DNA from: Dechloromonas sp. UBA6271
Lineage (GTDB): Bacteria; Pseudomonadota; Gammaproteobacteria; Burkholderiales; Rhodocyclaceae
DNA: 64,000 nt
Direction of reading: 5' to 3'
NCBI GenBank assembly: GCA_002440665.1
Contig: DJUX01000047.1
Span: forward strand, 3,304 to 67,303
Shown here one piece after another: positions 18,217 through 27,332 of the stretch. How positions within the stretch are numbered: position 1 is the stretch's first letter; each line of letters begins with the position of its first letter. The notes under the pieces were generated by a model that saw only the letters and a program-made list of their open reading frames with translations, did no database searches and had not been told where the DNA came from. The translations under genes were made by a program, and so were the position numbers.

Positions 18217-18723
18217 TCAGTTGCCTTCGATGATTCGTCGGGCACCGTTGTAGCGTTTGATCCAGTAACTGTCTTCCATGCTTTCGACGCGAACTTCGGC
18301 GCCGGTGCGCGGGGCGTGCAGGAAGTGGTTGTCGCCGAGGTAGATGCCGACATGCGAGAAGGTGCGGCGCATGGTGTTGAAGAACACGAGATCGCCCGGC
18401 TTCAATTGGGTGGTATCGACACGCTGGCCGACCTGGCTCATTTCAGCAGCCGTACGCGGTAACTGGGCGCCCACGCTGTTCTTGAAGACCAGGCGAACGA
18501 AACCGCTGCAATCGAGGCCACTGTCTTCGTCATTGCCGCCAAAACGGTAACGGACGCCGACCAGCTTCAGCCCCTGCAGGATCACGTCCTGGGCGGCATT
18601 GGTGTAGCGCTCGAAAAAGGAAGGTTGCTCTTCGCTCTTGCGGACCTGTTCGGTCGCGATGGCGGTGATGCTGGCGGATGTGCAGGCAATGGCGAGCAAA
18701 AAGGAGGACAAGACTTTACGCAT
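18217..18723 (-). CDS. NlpC/P60 family cell-wall peptidase, secreted
   Basis: A 168-residue exported C40 peptidase that cuts peptide cross-bridges of peptidoglycan. The signal peptide (KVLSSFLLAIACTSASITA) is followed by the catalytic domain: RYRFGGNDEDSGLDCSGF with Cys72, KPGDLVFF, SHVGIYLGDNHFLHAP with His124 and a second His at 136. The catalytic residues look intact. It is a single gene with its own terminator. Its relation to spr/mepS is likely, but a lipobox is not clear. Confidence 0.88.
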   Translation of the reverse strand: MRKVLSSFLLAIACTSASITAIATEQVRKSEEQPSFFERYTNAAQDVILQGLKLVGVRYRFGGNDEDSGLDCSGFVRLVFKNSVGAQLPRTAAEMSQVGQRVDTTQLKPGDLVFFNTMRRTFSHVGIYLGDNHFLHAPRTGAEVRVESMEDSYWIKRYNGARRIIEGN

Positions 18724-18733
18724 AGGGCCGGAA

Positions 18734-18751
18734 TGTAAGCGAAAACTTACA
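18734..18751. promoter_or_regulatory. Palindrome upstream of the NlpC/P60 gene
   Basis: TGTAAG-CGAAAA-CTTACA is a perfect 6-bp inverted repeat ending 11 bases upstream of the start codon, in the region shared with divergent acuI. It may be an operator or part of a promoter. Confidence 0.35.
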
Positions 18752-18838
18752 CGCTGTAAAGAGAATGAAAAGTTCGCTGACTATGTTCATTGCCCGTAAT
18801 TATGAATACAATTTCCCTTCCACGGAGCGAGGATAACA

Positions 18839-19834
18839 ATGGATTCCTTCAAGGCACTGCTTATTGACGAACGTGATGGCAAGGTATTCAGCGGGTTTAC
18901 GACGCTGGAGGAAAGCCGGCTGGACCCCGGTTCAGTGACCATTCGCGTCGCCTATTCCAGCGTGAATTACAAGGATGCCCTGGCGGCGACCGGTGCCGGC
19001 AAGATTATCCGTCGCTTCCCGTGTGTCGGCGGCATTGACCTTTCCGGAACGGTCATCGCCAGCGCCGATCCGCGCTTCAAAGCGGGCGATCCGGTGATCG
19101 CGACCAGTTTCGACATCGGCGTCGCGCATCATGGTGGTTATGCCGAAATTGCCCGCGTGCCCGGCGAGTGGGTGGTGCCGCTGCCGGAGGGCTTGTCGCT
19201 CTATGACGCGATGGCGCTCGGCACCGCCGGCTTTACCGCGGCTTTGGCCGTTGTGCGTATGGAGGAAAATCGCCTGACGCCGGCCAATGGCCCGGTCATC
19301 GTCACCGGCGCGACCGGCGGTGTCGGCAGTCTGGCGGTCGATATCCTGGCCAAACTCGGCTATCACGTGGTGGCGCTGACCGGCAAGGCGAGTGAGGCGG
19401 ATTACCTGCGCTGTCTCGGTGCAGCGGAAATTATGCTGCGCAGCGAACTCGATCTAGCGAAAATTCGTCCGCTCGACAAGGCGCGCTGGGCTGCTGCGGT
19501 CGACAACCTGGGGGGCGACATTCTGGCCTGGATCGCCAGCACCATGGCGCAGGGCGGAACCATTGCCAGTATCGGTCTGGCGGCCAGCATGAGCCTCAAT
19601 ACGACGGTGGCGCCGTTCATCCTGCGCGGCGTGTCGCTGCTCGGTGTCGATTCGGGCTACATCCGTGAGCCTTATCGCAGCGGCGTCTGGCAACGTCTGG
19701 CCAGCGACATGCGGCCACCGCATCTGGCCATGATGTCGCGCAAGATTGCTTTTGCCGAATTGCCGGAAACATTCAACGAATATATAGCCGGGCGTGCCAA
19801 GGGCCGGGTTGTCGTAGAAATTGGTGGAAGCTGA
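18839..19834 (+). CDS. acuI: YhdH/AcuI-type zinc-free alcohol dehydrogenase, probable acryloyl-CoA reductase
   Basis: A 331-residue MDR-family oxidoreductase of the YhdH/YhfP/AcuI subgroup, which reduces acryloyl-CoA to propionyl-CoA with NADPH. Motifs are SSVNYKDALAATG, PCVGGIDLSGTV, GTAGFTAALAV, the nucleotide motif VTGATGGVGSLAVDIL, and LRGVSLLGVDSGY. No structural zinc cysteines are seen, as expected. The propionate ligase prpE two genes downstream supports this role. Substrate remains inferred. Confidence 0.85.
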   Translation: MDSFKALLIDERDGKVFSGFTTLEESRLDPGSVTIRVAYSSVNYKDALAATGAGKIIRRFPCVGGIDLSGTVIASADPRFKAGDPVIATSFDIGVAHHGGYAEIARVPGEWVVPLPEGLSLYDAMALGTAGFTAALAVVRMEENRLTPANGPVIVTGATGGVGSLAVDILAKLGYHVVALTGKASEADYLRCLGAAEIMLRSELDLAKIRPLDKARWAAAVDNLGGDILAWIASTMAQGGTIASIGLAASMSLNTTVAPFILRGVSLLGVDSGYIREPYRSGVWQRLASDMRPPHLAMMSRKIAFAELPETFNEYIAGRAKGRVVVEIGGS

Positions 19835-19835
19835 G

Positions 19836-20954
19836 ATGGCTGATTTGCCGCGTGTGCTGGTGGTCGATGATTCGCGCCTGGTGAGGATGGCGCTGGTCAG
19901 GAACCTCAAGGGGCAGTTCGACGTCCGCGAGGAGGGAGATGGCGAGTCGGCCTGGCAGCAACTGATTCTCGATCATTCGATCCGGGCGGTCATCTCCGAC
20001 CTGCAAATGCCCAAGCTCGACGGTTTCGGGCTGTTGCAGCGGGTACGCGCCTCCAAGCAGCGCCGCCTGCAGGAAATGCCTTTCATCGTCGTTTCCGGTG
20101 AGGAAACCGAAGAAGAGCGCGAACGAGCCAGGCAACTGGGGGTTTCCGATTTCGTGACCAAGGGTGCGGGCAGCACTGAGATCCTGACCCGCCTGACCAA
20201 CCTCCTTGCCCTCTCTGCGGCTCGTGAGGATATCGAGGCTGGTCGCGAGAGCATGGTGCAGGATCCCGGCAGCGGTCTCTTCTCGCGCAAGTATCTGGAA
20301 CACCAGGCGGCGCAGGCGTTGTCGCATGCCACGCGGTCCGGGGTCGAGCTTTGCATCATGGTGCTTGGTTTCGATGCTTTCGATCAGGTGCGCGAACGGC
20401 TGGGGCCGGACCTTGCAGAGCGCGTTGGAACACGCTTTGCCAAGATGCTGGCGGGTAAGGTTCGTCAGGAAGACAGCCTGGGGCACTATGCGCCCGGCCA
20501 GTATGCGATTGTCGCGCCGGGAACTTCGCCGCTGTTATTTACCGGATTTGCCGAGCGTGTGCGGGAGGCGGTTGAAGTCGCCAATGTGCCGGCGCAGGGG
20601 CAACCGGTTTCGCTGACGGTGAGCGTCGGTGTGGCCAGTGTCCCGGCGGATAGCGTTACTTCATCACTGGCTCTCTTGGAACTGGCCGCCCAGCGGATGC
20701 ACGAGGCGATGCGGGCCGGTGGCAACCGGATTGTTTCGGGCGACGGTGGTCCGGCCACGCTGCGCCAGATCAAGGTACAGAGGGCGCTGGAATTGCTGTC
20801 CGCGCGACGCAGCGAGGTCGTGCGGCCGCATCTGGGGCAGTTGGGCGTCGAACTGCTGCCTTTGCTGCATCTGATGAATCAGGATTTGGGGTTGAATCTG
20901 CCGATGGCAGAGATCGAACGCCGCTTACGTGACCGGGCAATCAATAATAACTAG
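19836..20954 (+). CDS. Response regulator with degenerate GGDEF domain
   Basis: A 372-residue protein. Residues 1-125 form an intact receiver: VLVVDDSRLVR, phosphoacceptor Asp55 in ISDLQMPKLDG, and Lys109 in DFVTKG. The second part resembles a GGDEF domain (DPGSGLFSRKYLEHQ, then VSVGVASVPAD) but the active loop reads APGQYA at about 219-224, so it should not make c-di-GMP. A C-terminal helical tail follows. ATG 19836 begins one base after the acuI stop with a GGTGGAAG site upstream. No kinase is adjacent. Confidence 0.8.
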   Translation: MADLPRVLVVDDSRLVRMALVRNLKGQFDVREEGDGESAWQQLILDHSIRAVISDLQMPKLDGFGLLQRVRASKQRRLQEMPFIVVSGEETEEERERARQLGVSDFVTKGAGSTEILTRLTNLLALSAAREDIEAGRESMVQDPGSGLFSRKYLEHQAAQALSHATRSGVELCIMVLGFDAFDQVRERLGPDLAERVGTRFAKMLAGKVRQEDSLGHYAPGQYAIVAPGTSPLLFTGFAERVREAVEVANVPAQGQPVSLTVSVGVASVPADSVTSSLALLELAAQRMHEAMRAGGNRIVSGDGGPATLRQIKVQRALELLSARRSEVVRPHLGQLGVELLPLLHLMNQDLGLNLPMAEIERRLRDRAINNN

Positions 20955-21002
20955 TCCGGCAATTCTCTTTGTGTGCAGGAAAACCAAGTTAGAGGAAGCT
21001 TT

Positions 21003-22895
21003 ATGACGACGTACAAGGAGTTTCACCAGTATTCCATCGAAAAGCCGAACGAGTTCTGGACCGAGCAGGCTCAGCTTATCGACTGGAAGGAGCCGTTCAC
21101 CCAGGTCTGCGACTATTCCCGTCCGCCGTTTGCCAAATGGTTCGTCGGTGGCAAGACCAATCTGTGCCACAACGCGGTTGACCGTCATGCGGCCAAGCGT
21201 CCGAACGACCGCGCCCTGATCTTCATTTCGACCGAGACCGACGAGGAAACGGTTTACAGCTTTGCCGAGTTGCAACGTGAAATCGAGCGCATGGCGGCGA
21301 TCTACAAGAGCCTTGGCGTCAAGAGGGGTGACCGCATCCTGATTTACATGCCGATGGTTGCCCAGGCCTGCTTCGCCATCCTGGCATCCGCCCGGATCGG
21401 TGCAATTCACTCTGTGGTCTTCGGCGGCTTCGCTTCCGGCTCGCTGGCGACCCGTATTGACGATGCCAAGCCGGTGCTGATCGTTTCGTCCGACGCCGGC
21501 ATGCGCGGCGGCAAGGCTGTTCCGTACAAGCATCTGCTCGACGAAGCGATCGATCTGGCTGAACACAAGCCGGCCAAGGTGTTGATGGTCGACCGTGGTC
21601 TCGACAAGGAATTCAACAAGGTCGCCGGTCGCGATGTCGATTACGCCACCCTGCGTGCCCAGTTCATGGATGCCCAGGTACCGTGCGAGTGGATGGAGTC
21701 CAACGAGCCGTCCTACATCCTCTATACCTCCGGCACCACCGGCAAGCCGAAGGGCGTGCAGCGCGATACCGGCGGTTACGCCGTGGCGCTGGCGTCGACC
21801 ATGAAGCACATCTATTGCGGCGGCGAGGGCGAAACCTTCTTCTCCACCTCGGATATCGGCTGGGTGGTCGGCCACTCCTACATCATCTACGGCCCGCTGA
21901 TCGCCGGCATGGCCACCGTAATGTACGAAGGCACGCCGCTGCGTCCGGATGCCGGCATCTGGTGGCAGATCGTCGAGAAGTACAAGGTTTCGGTCATGTT
22001 CTCCGCGCCGACGGCTGCCCGTGTGCTGAAGAAGCAGGACCCGGCCTTCATGCACAAATACGACCTGTCGACCCTGAAGCACATCTTCATGGCTGGTGAA
22101 CCGCTTGATCAGCCGACACATGAGTGGTTCATGGGCGAACTGGGCATTCCGGTCATCGACAACTACTGGCAGACCGAAACCGGCTGGCCGATGCTGGCGG
22201 CGCTGCCGGGTGTCGAAAAGACGCCGATCAAGTTCGGTTCGCCGAGCTTCCCGGTCTACGGCTATAACCTTAATATTTACCGTGAAGATGGTTCCATCTG
22301 TGGCCCCAACGAAAAAGGTATCGCCGCCGTTGTGCCGCCGCTGCCGCCCGGTTGCCTGTCCACGGTCTGGGGCCAGGATGAACGTTTTGTCAGCACCTAT
22401 TTCGACCTGTTCAAGGACCCGCTGGTTTATTCCTCCTACGACTGGGCGATCAAGGACGACGATGGTTACTACACCATCCTCGGCCGCACCGACGATGTGA
22501 TCAACGTTGCCGGTCACCGTCTTGGTACCCGTGAAATCGAGGAAGCGATCCAGAACCACGCAGCGATTGCCGAAGTGGCCGTCGTTGGTGTCGACGACAA
22601 GCTCAAGGGGCAGGTGCCGATGGCCTTCGCGGTCGTCAAGGATGCGTCCAGGGTCGCAACGCCCGAGTTGGTCAAGGCGCTGGAGAAGGAGGTTTTTGGC
22701 ACGGTTGACGGCATTCTGGGTGCCATTGGCCGTCCGGCCCGCGTGCACTTCGTGACCGGTCTGCCGAAGACCCGTTCCGGCAAAATGTTGCGCCGCTCGC
22801 TACAGGCGCTGGCCGAAGGCCGCGATCCGGGCGATCTGACGACCATCGATGATCCCTCGACGCTGGAGCAGATCAAGAACGCGCTGGCCAGCTAA
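21003..22895 (+). CDS. prpE: Propionate--CoA ligase PrpE
   Basis: An acetyl-CoA synthetase-like adenylating enzyme of 630 residues that converts propionate to propionyl-CoA. The opening YKEFHQYSIEKPNEFW and FSTSDIGWVVGHSYI are typical of PrpE. Adenylation motifs are YILYTSGTTGKPKG and the C-terminal GRTDDVINVAGHRLGTREIE. Lys in TRSGKMLRR is the conserved acetylation-sensitive catalytic lysine. ATG 21003 has a strong AGAGGAAG site upstream. A terminator follows directly. Acetate use cannot be excluded. Confidence 0.9.
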   Translation: MTTYKEFHQYSIEKPNEFWTEQAQLIDWKEPFTQVCDYSRPPFAKWFVGGKTNLCHNAVDRHAAKRPNDRALIFISTETDEETVYSFAELQREIERMAAIYKSLGVKRGDRILIYMPMVAQACFAILASARIGAIHSVVFGGFASGSLATRIDDAKPVLIVSSDAGMRGGKAVPYKHLLDEAIDLAEHKPAKVLMVDRGLDKEFNKVAGRDVDYATLRAQFMDAQVPCEWMESNEPSYILYTSGTTGKPKGVQRDTGGYAVALASTMKHIYCGGEGETFFSTSDIGWVVGHSYIIYGPLIAGMATVMYEGTPLRPDAGIWWQIVEKYKVSVMFSAPTAARVLKKQDPAFMHKYDLSTLKHIFMAGEPLDQPTHEWFMGELGIPVIDNYWQTETGWPMLAALPGVEKTPIKFGSPSFPVYGYNLNIYREDGSICGPNEKGIAAVVPPLPPGCLSTVWGQDERFVSTYFDLFKDPLVYSSYDWAIKDDDGYYTILGRTDDVINVAGHRLGTREIEEAIQNHAAIAEVAVVGVDDKLKGQVPMAFAVVKDASRVATPELVKALEKEVFGTVDGILGAIGRPARVHFVTGLPKTRSGKMLRRSLQALAEGRDPGDLTTIDDPSTLEQIKNALAS

Positions 22896-22915
22896 GCTTT
22901 CCAGGTCTTTCGACA

Positions 22916-22948
22916 AAAACCCGTCGGTATCATCCGGCGGGTTTTTTT
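22916..22948 (+). terminator. Rho-independent terminator of prpE
   Basis: The stem AAACCCGTCGG / CCGGCGGGTTT with a short loop and one G-T pair is followed by a run of seven T ending at 22948, about 20 bases after the prpE stop. Confidence 0.9.
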
Positions 22949-23028
22949 ACGTTTACGTGGCCGGGTTGGCAAGCAGGGGTGGATGGTAGAATGCAGGCCG
23001 GTTCTACCTTTACGGTTGCTTCAAGCTG

Positions 23029-24531
23029 ATGATTTACGAAACCGTCGCCGCTGTCGATCTGGGTTCCAACAGTTTCCGCCTGCAGGTAGGGCGCGTGGTC
23101 GATGACCAGATCTATACGCTGGATTCGATGAAGGAGCCGGTCCGCCTCGCTTCCGGCCTGACTGCGGACAAGCGTCTGGATGATGCGGCCCAAACGCGGG
23201 CGCTGGATGCCCTGCGGCGTTTTGGCGAACGCCTTGGCGGGCTTGACCGCGGGGCGGTGCGCGTGGTTGCGACCAACACGCTGCGCGTGGCCAAGAATGC
23301 CCCGGAATTTCTGCCCCTGGCTGAGGAAGCCCTCGGTTTTCCGATCGAAATTATCGCCGGTCGTGAAGAGGCGCGTCTGATCTACATCGGCGCCTCGCAT
23401 TCGCTGCCGATGGCGACCCATAAGCGTCTGGTCATCGACATCGGCGGTGGCTCGACTGAATTCATCATCGGCAAGCGGCACGACCCGCAGCTAATGGAAT
23501 CGCTGTACATGGGTTGCGTCAGCTACACGCTGCGTTTCTTCCCGGATCGCAAGATCGACAAGAAGCGCCTGCGCGATGCGCAAATCGCGGCGGCCAAGGA
23601 AATCGAGTTGATCGCCCACGATTACCAGCGGCTGGGCTGGAAGGAGGCGGTCGGCTCCTCCGGTTCGGCGCGGGCGATTGCCGATGTGCTGGAACTGAAC
23701 GGCATGAACCCGAACGGCGAGAGTGGCATCACCCGCGAGGGGCTCGACAAGCTGTGCGGCCTGCTGGTCAAGGCCGGGTCGGCGGAAGCGCTCGACTTGC
23801 CGGGTGTCAAGGGTGATCGCCTGCCGGTGCTGCCGGGCGGAATCGCCATCATGTCGGCGATTTTCGAGGAACTGGGTATCGAGCGCATGACTTACGCCGA
23901 CGGCGCCTTGCGCCTGGGCGTGCTCTACGACCTGCTCGGGCGCTTTCATCACCACGACATGCGCGATTCGACGGTGGCGCAGTTTCGCCGCCGCTATCAG
24001 GTCGAGGCCGATCAGGCAGAGCGTGTCGAGACGACCGCACTCTCGGCGCTGACGCAACTCGCTGAGGGTTCCCCGGCCGAGGCCGATGTCCAGTTCCTCG
24101 GCTGGGCAACCCGCCTGCACGAGATCGGCATTTCAATTGCACACAATGCCTACCATAAGCACGGCGCCTACATTCTGACCTTCGCCGACATGCCTGGTTT
24201 TTCCAAGAAGGATCAGGCGCGGCTGGCAATGCTGGTGCTCGGCCATCGCGGCAAACTTGAAAAGCTCGGCGCGCTTGCTGCGGTCGACAGTGCCTGGCGG
24301 CTGATTTTCTGCTTGCGTCTGGCTGTCCTCTTGCATCGCACGCGCGACGATCGGACTCTCCCGGCCTGGCGGGTGCAGACGACCACGAACGGCTTCTTGC
24401 TCGAACTGCCGGCCGAGTGGTTGGGTGCGAATCCATGGACGGCAGCTGCACTGGGCGAAGAGGCAGCGGTATGGCGGCAGAGCGGGCGTGAATATGTCGT
24501 CAAGTCGCGGCCGGCGAGGAAGGTTGCGTGA
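23029..24531 (+). CDS. ppx: Exopolyphosphatase Ppx
   Basis: A Ppx/GppA phosphatase of 500 residues that removes terminal phosphate from polyphosphate. The ASKHA core is clear: AAVDLGSNSFRLQVGR at the start, ATNTLRVAKN, IIAGREEARLIY, and VIDIGGGSTEFIIG. The C-terminal HD-like domain (LHEIGISIAHNAYHKHGAYIL) is the usual long Ppx form. It ends in a GTGA overlap with the permease gene, making it the first gene of a five-gene unit with a lipid transporter. Confidence 0.93.
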   Translation: MIYETVAAVDLGSNSFRLQVGRVVDDQIYTLDSMKEPVRLASGLTADKRLDDAAQTRALDALRRFGERLGGLDRGAVRVVATNTLRVAKNAPEFLPLAEEALGFPIEIIAGREEARLIYIGASHSLPMATHKRLVIDIGGGSTEFIIGKRHDPQLMESLYMGCVSYTLRFFPDRKIDKKRLRDAQIAAAKEIELIAHDYQRLGWKEAVGSSGSARAIADVLELNGMNPNGESGITREGLDKLCGLLVKAGSAEALDLPGVKGDRLPVLPGGIAIMSAIFEELGIERMTYADGALRLGVLYDLLGRFHHHDMRDSTVAQFRRRYQVEADQAERVETTALSALTQLAEGSPAEADVQFLGWATRLHEIGISIAHNAYHKHGAYILTFADMPGFSKKDQARLAMLVLGHRGKLEKLGALAAVDSAWRLIFCLRLAVLLHRTRDDRTLPAWRVQTTTNGFLLELPAEWLGANPWTAAALGEEAAVWRQSGREYVVKSRPARKVA

Positions 24532-25634
24532 ATCTGTCTCCCCGTCTGCAAGTCGAGTCGGGGAAGGTCGTTCTGACCGGACAATGGACGCTGTCCGAGT
24601 TGTTGCCAGGCTTGAAAGAGCTTGAAGCGCGGCTGGCTGGCGATGATCTGGCAACCTTGCCCTGGGATCTTTCATCGGTCAGCCGCCTGGACAGTGCCGC
24701 GGCCGTCCTGCTCTGGCGTACCTGGAACGAACGCTGGCCGGTCGAACTGGTTGCCTCGGAAATGCAGCGGCGGGCCCTGGAACGTGTCGCCGCCATGCCT
24801 TCAGCCGAAGCTTCCAGCACGCTATCGACACCCGGGCTGGTTGAACGGGTTGGCTACCTGGTGCTCGCACTCTTCGACAATATGCAGGGTCTCGTAGTCC
24901 TCTACGGGCAAATGCTGCTCGATCTGGTGCATCTGGTTCGTCACCCGTCCGAGATGCCCTGGCGTGAGTTGGCTGCCAATATCTACAAGGCGGGGGCGAT
25001 GGCACTACCGGTGACCGCCCTGGTCGGTTTCCTGATCGGGGTCACGATCAGCTATCTGTCGGCACTCCAGTTGCGTAACTTCGGTGCCGATCTGTTCATC
25101 GTGAATATTCTCGGCGTGTCGATCATTCGCGAACTTGGCCCCGTGCTGGTGGCGGTATTGGTGGCCGGGCGCTCGGGTTCGGCGATGACCGCCCAGATTG
25201 GCGTGATGCGCGTGACCGAGGAAATCGATGCCTTGTCGGCCATGGGCGTTTCGCGCAGCATTCGCGTGGTTTTGCCCAAATTGCTGGCGTTGACCGTGGT
25301 CATGCCGATGCTCGTGCTCTGGGCTTCGGCCATCGCCCTGCTGGGCGGCATGTTTTCCGCCTTGTTGCAACTGGGTATTCCCTTCCCCTATTTTGTCGAG
25401 AACCTGCAGCGCGCGGTACCGGTTGCCAATCTGGTCATTGGTCTCGGCAAGGGCCTGGTATTCGGTTTCGTCATTGCCTGGGTAGCCTGCCATTTCGGTT
25501 TGCGCGTCAAGCCGAATACCGAGAGCCTGTCGGCCAATACGACAAGGTCGGTGGTGACGGCGATCACGCTGGTGATCCTGGTCGATGCCGTGTTTGCAAT
25601 CATGACCCGCAATGTGGGCATTCCCCAGCTATGA
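24528..25634 (+). CDS. Mla-type ABC transporter permease with N-terminal STAS domain
   Basis: A 368-residue permease of the MlaE family, which moves phospholipids between the membranes. Residues 1-100 look like a STAS domain (VLTGQWTLSE, LPWDLSSVSRLDSAAAVLLW), usually the separate protein MlaB. The permease core has GQMLLDLVHLVRHP, VGFLIGVTISYLSALQLRNFGA, and GVSIIRELGPVLVAVLVAGRSGSAM. The start is a GTG at 24528 overlapping the ppx stop. The stop overlaps the ATPase ATG. Confidence 0.88.
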   Translation: MNLSPRLQVESGKVVLTGQWTLSELLPGLKELEARLAGDDLATLPWDLSSVSRLDSAAAVLLWRTWNERWPVELVASEMQRRALERVAAMPSAEASSTLSTPGLVERVGYLVLALFDNMQGLVVLYGQMLLDLVHLVRHPSEMPWRELAANIYKAGAMALPVTALVGFLIGVTISYLSALQLRNFGADLFIVNILGVSIIRELGPVLVAVLVAGRSGSAMTAQIGVMRVTEEIDALSAMGVSRSIRVVLPKLLALTVVMPMLVLWASAIALLGGMFSALLQLGIPFPYFVENLQRAVPVANLVIGLGKGLVFGFVIAWVACHFGLRVKPNTESLSANTTRSVVTAITLVILVDAVFAIMTRNVGIPQL

Positions 25635-26395
25635 CTGGCACACAAACGCCGGCGGTGGTCGAGATGCGGGGGCTGAGTACCGTGATCGGCGATCATTATG
25701 TGCATCGCAATCTTGATCTGCGGGTCGAGTCCGGGCAGATCGTCGGACTGATCGGCGGGTCGGGGAGTGGCAAGACGACCTTGCTGCGCCAGATACTCGG
25801 CCTGAACAGGCCGGCGGCGGGAAGCGTCAGCCTGTTCGGAGAAAATCTTGCCGATGAGGATCCCGTCTCCCAGCGCGCCATGCTGCGGCGCCTTGGCATG
25901 CTGTTCCAGGGCGGCGCCCTGTTTTCGGCATTGCCGGTATTCGACAACATCGCTTTCCCGCTGCGCGAACTGAAGTGTCTCGACAGCGACTGGATTCGTC
26001 GACTGGTCCATCTCAAACTGGCGATGGTTGAACTTGAGCCCGGACATGGCAAACTGATGCCTGCCGAACTTTCCGGCGGCATGGTCAAACGTGTGGCGCT
26101 GGCCCGTGCGCTTGCTCTTGAGCCGGAATTGCTGCTGCTGGACGAACCGACGGCCGGTCTCGATCCCGATCGCAGCCAGAGTTTTGCCGACTTGCTTCGG
26201 CAGTTGCAGGGTGAGTTGGGGCTGACCGTGATCATGGTGACGCATGACCTTGATACGCTGGCCAGACTGGCGACGCATGTCGCGGTGCTGGCCGAGCAGC
26301 GGATTGTCGAATTCGGACAGCTGGCGGAAGTGATGGCCGGGGAACATCCCCTGGCCGCTGCCTTCCGTGGTGGCGTGCAAACGCAGGTGTTGTAG
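25631..26395 (+). CDS. Mla-type ABC transporter ATP-binding protein
   Basis: A 254-residue ATPase of the MlaF type. Walker A is GGSGSGKTTLLRQ (about 40-52), the Q-loop FQGGALFSALPVFDN is the MlaF form, the signature region is LSGGMVKRVALARAL, and Walker B is LLLLDEPTAGLDPD. The H-loop VTHDLD is present. The start overlaps the permease stop as ATGA. It energises lipid movement with the neighbouring permease and MCE protein. Confidence 0.9.
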   Translation: MTGTQTPAVVEMRGLSTVIGDHYVHRNLDLRVESGQIVGLIGGSGSGKTTLLRQILGLNRPAAGSVSLFGENLADEDPVSQRAMLRRLGMLFQGGALFSALPVFDNIAFPLRELKCLDSDWIRRLVHLKLAMVELEPGHGKLMPAELSGGMVKRVALARALALEPELLLLDEPTAGLDPDRSQSFADLLRQLQGELGLTVIMVTHDLDTLARLATHVAVLAEQRIVEFGQLAEVMAGEHPLAAAFRGGVQTQVL

Positions 26396-26404
26396 GATTC
26401 GTCG

Positions 26405-27331
26405 ATGGAAAACAAGTCGCATGCCCTCGTTGCCGGTCTCTTTGCGCTTCTGCTTGGCGCGGCGGCGCTGCTCGCGCTGGTCTGGCTGCGTGGTACCCAG
26501 GACAACCTGAGTGAATATGTCGTCGTCACCAAGCAGAACGTCGGCGGCCTCAATCCCCAGGCGCAGGTTCGCTATCGAGGAATCCGTGTCGGCAAGGTCA
26601 TAGACATAAGTCTCGATCCGGAAGATCCCGGCAACATTCTCGTCACGATTGCCGTCGAGGACGATATTCCACTGACCAAGGGCACGGTCGCCAAGCTGGC
26701 CTACCAGGGACTGACCGGCATTGCGCATATTCTATTGCTCGATAGCGGCAAGAATCGCGATCCCCTGGTTGCCGAGCATGGCAATCCACCACGCATCGCG
26801 ATGGTTCCTTCACTGCTCGAAGAACTCGGGGAAAGCGGCGGCGCAACGCTGCGTCAGGCGCAGGAAGTCATGGCAGCAGCCAATGCACTGCTCAACGAAG
26901 AAAATCGCCGCCGTTTCTCAGCCACGCTGGCCAATCTGGAAGGCGCCTCGGCCAGTATGAAGCCGGCTCTTGAAAATCTGAACGGGACGCTGGTTCAGGT
27001 GCGCGAGCTGCTCGACGACCAGAATCTGCGCAATCTCTCGAAGGCGGCCGGTGAAGTCGGCCCCCTGCTCGCCGATACGCGGGTGTTGATCGGCAAGATG
27101 CAGTTGGCGACCGACAAGCTCGATGTCGCGATCGGTGATGCGTCAGCAGGGGGGACTTCTGCCCTGATGCCGCGACTCAACGAACTGGCGACCGATTTTT
27201 CGACGACTTCCAGGCAGTTGAGCCGCGTTCTGCGCCTGCTTGAGGATTCACCCCAGGGGCTGGTCTTCGGCGTCCCCGCGGCGGCGCCGGGGCCGGGCGA
27301 GGCTGGTTTTTCAGTCGGCGGGGGGCGCTGA
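26405..27331 (+). CDS. MCE/MlaD family lipid-binding protein
   Basis: A 308-residue protein with one N-terminal membrane anchor (LVAGLFALLLGAAALLALVW) and an MCE domain (VVTKQNVGGLNPQAQVRYRG, IRVGKVIDISLDPE, LAYQGLTGIAHILL). The rest is helical and probably periplasmic (residues 140-290), longer than E. coli MlaD and closer to the PqiB-type extended forms with a single MCE domain. It probably forms the periplasmic lipid ring of this transporter. Confidence 0.87.
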   Translation: MENKSHALVAGLFALLLGAAALLALVWLRGTQDNLSEYVVVTKQNVGGLNPQAQVRYRGIRVGKVIDISLDPEDPGNILVTIAVEDDIPLTKGTVAKLAYQGLTGIAHILLLDSGKNRDPLVAEHGNPPRIAMVPSLLEELGESGGATLRQAQEVMAAANALLNEENRRRFSATLANLEGASASMKPALENLNGTLVQVRELLDDQNLRNLSKAAGEVGPLLADTRVLIGKMQLATDKLDVAIGDASAGGTSALMPRLNELATDFSTTSRQLSRVLRLLEDSPQGLVFGVPAAAPGPGEAGFSVGGGR

Positions 27332-27332
27332 T

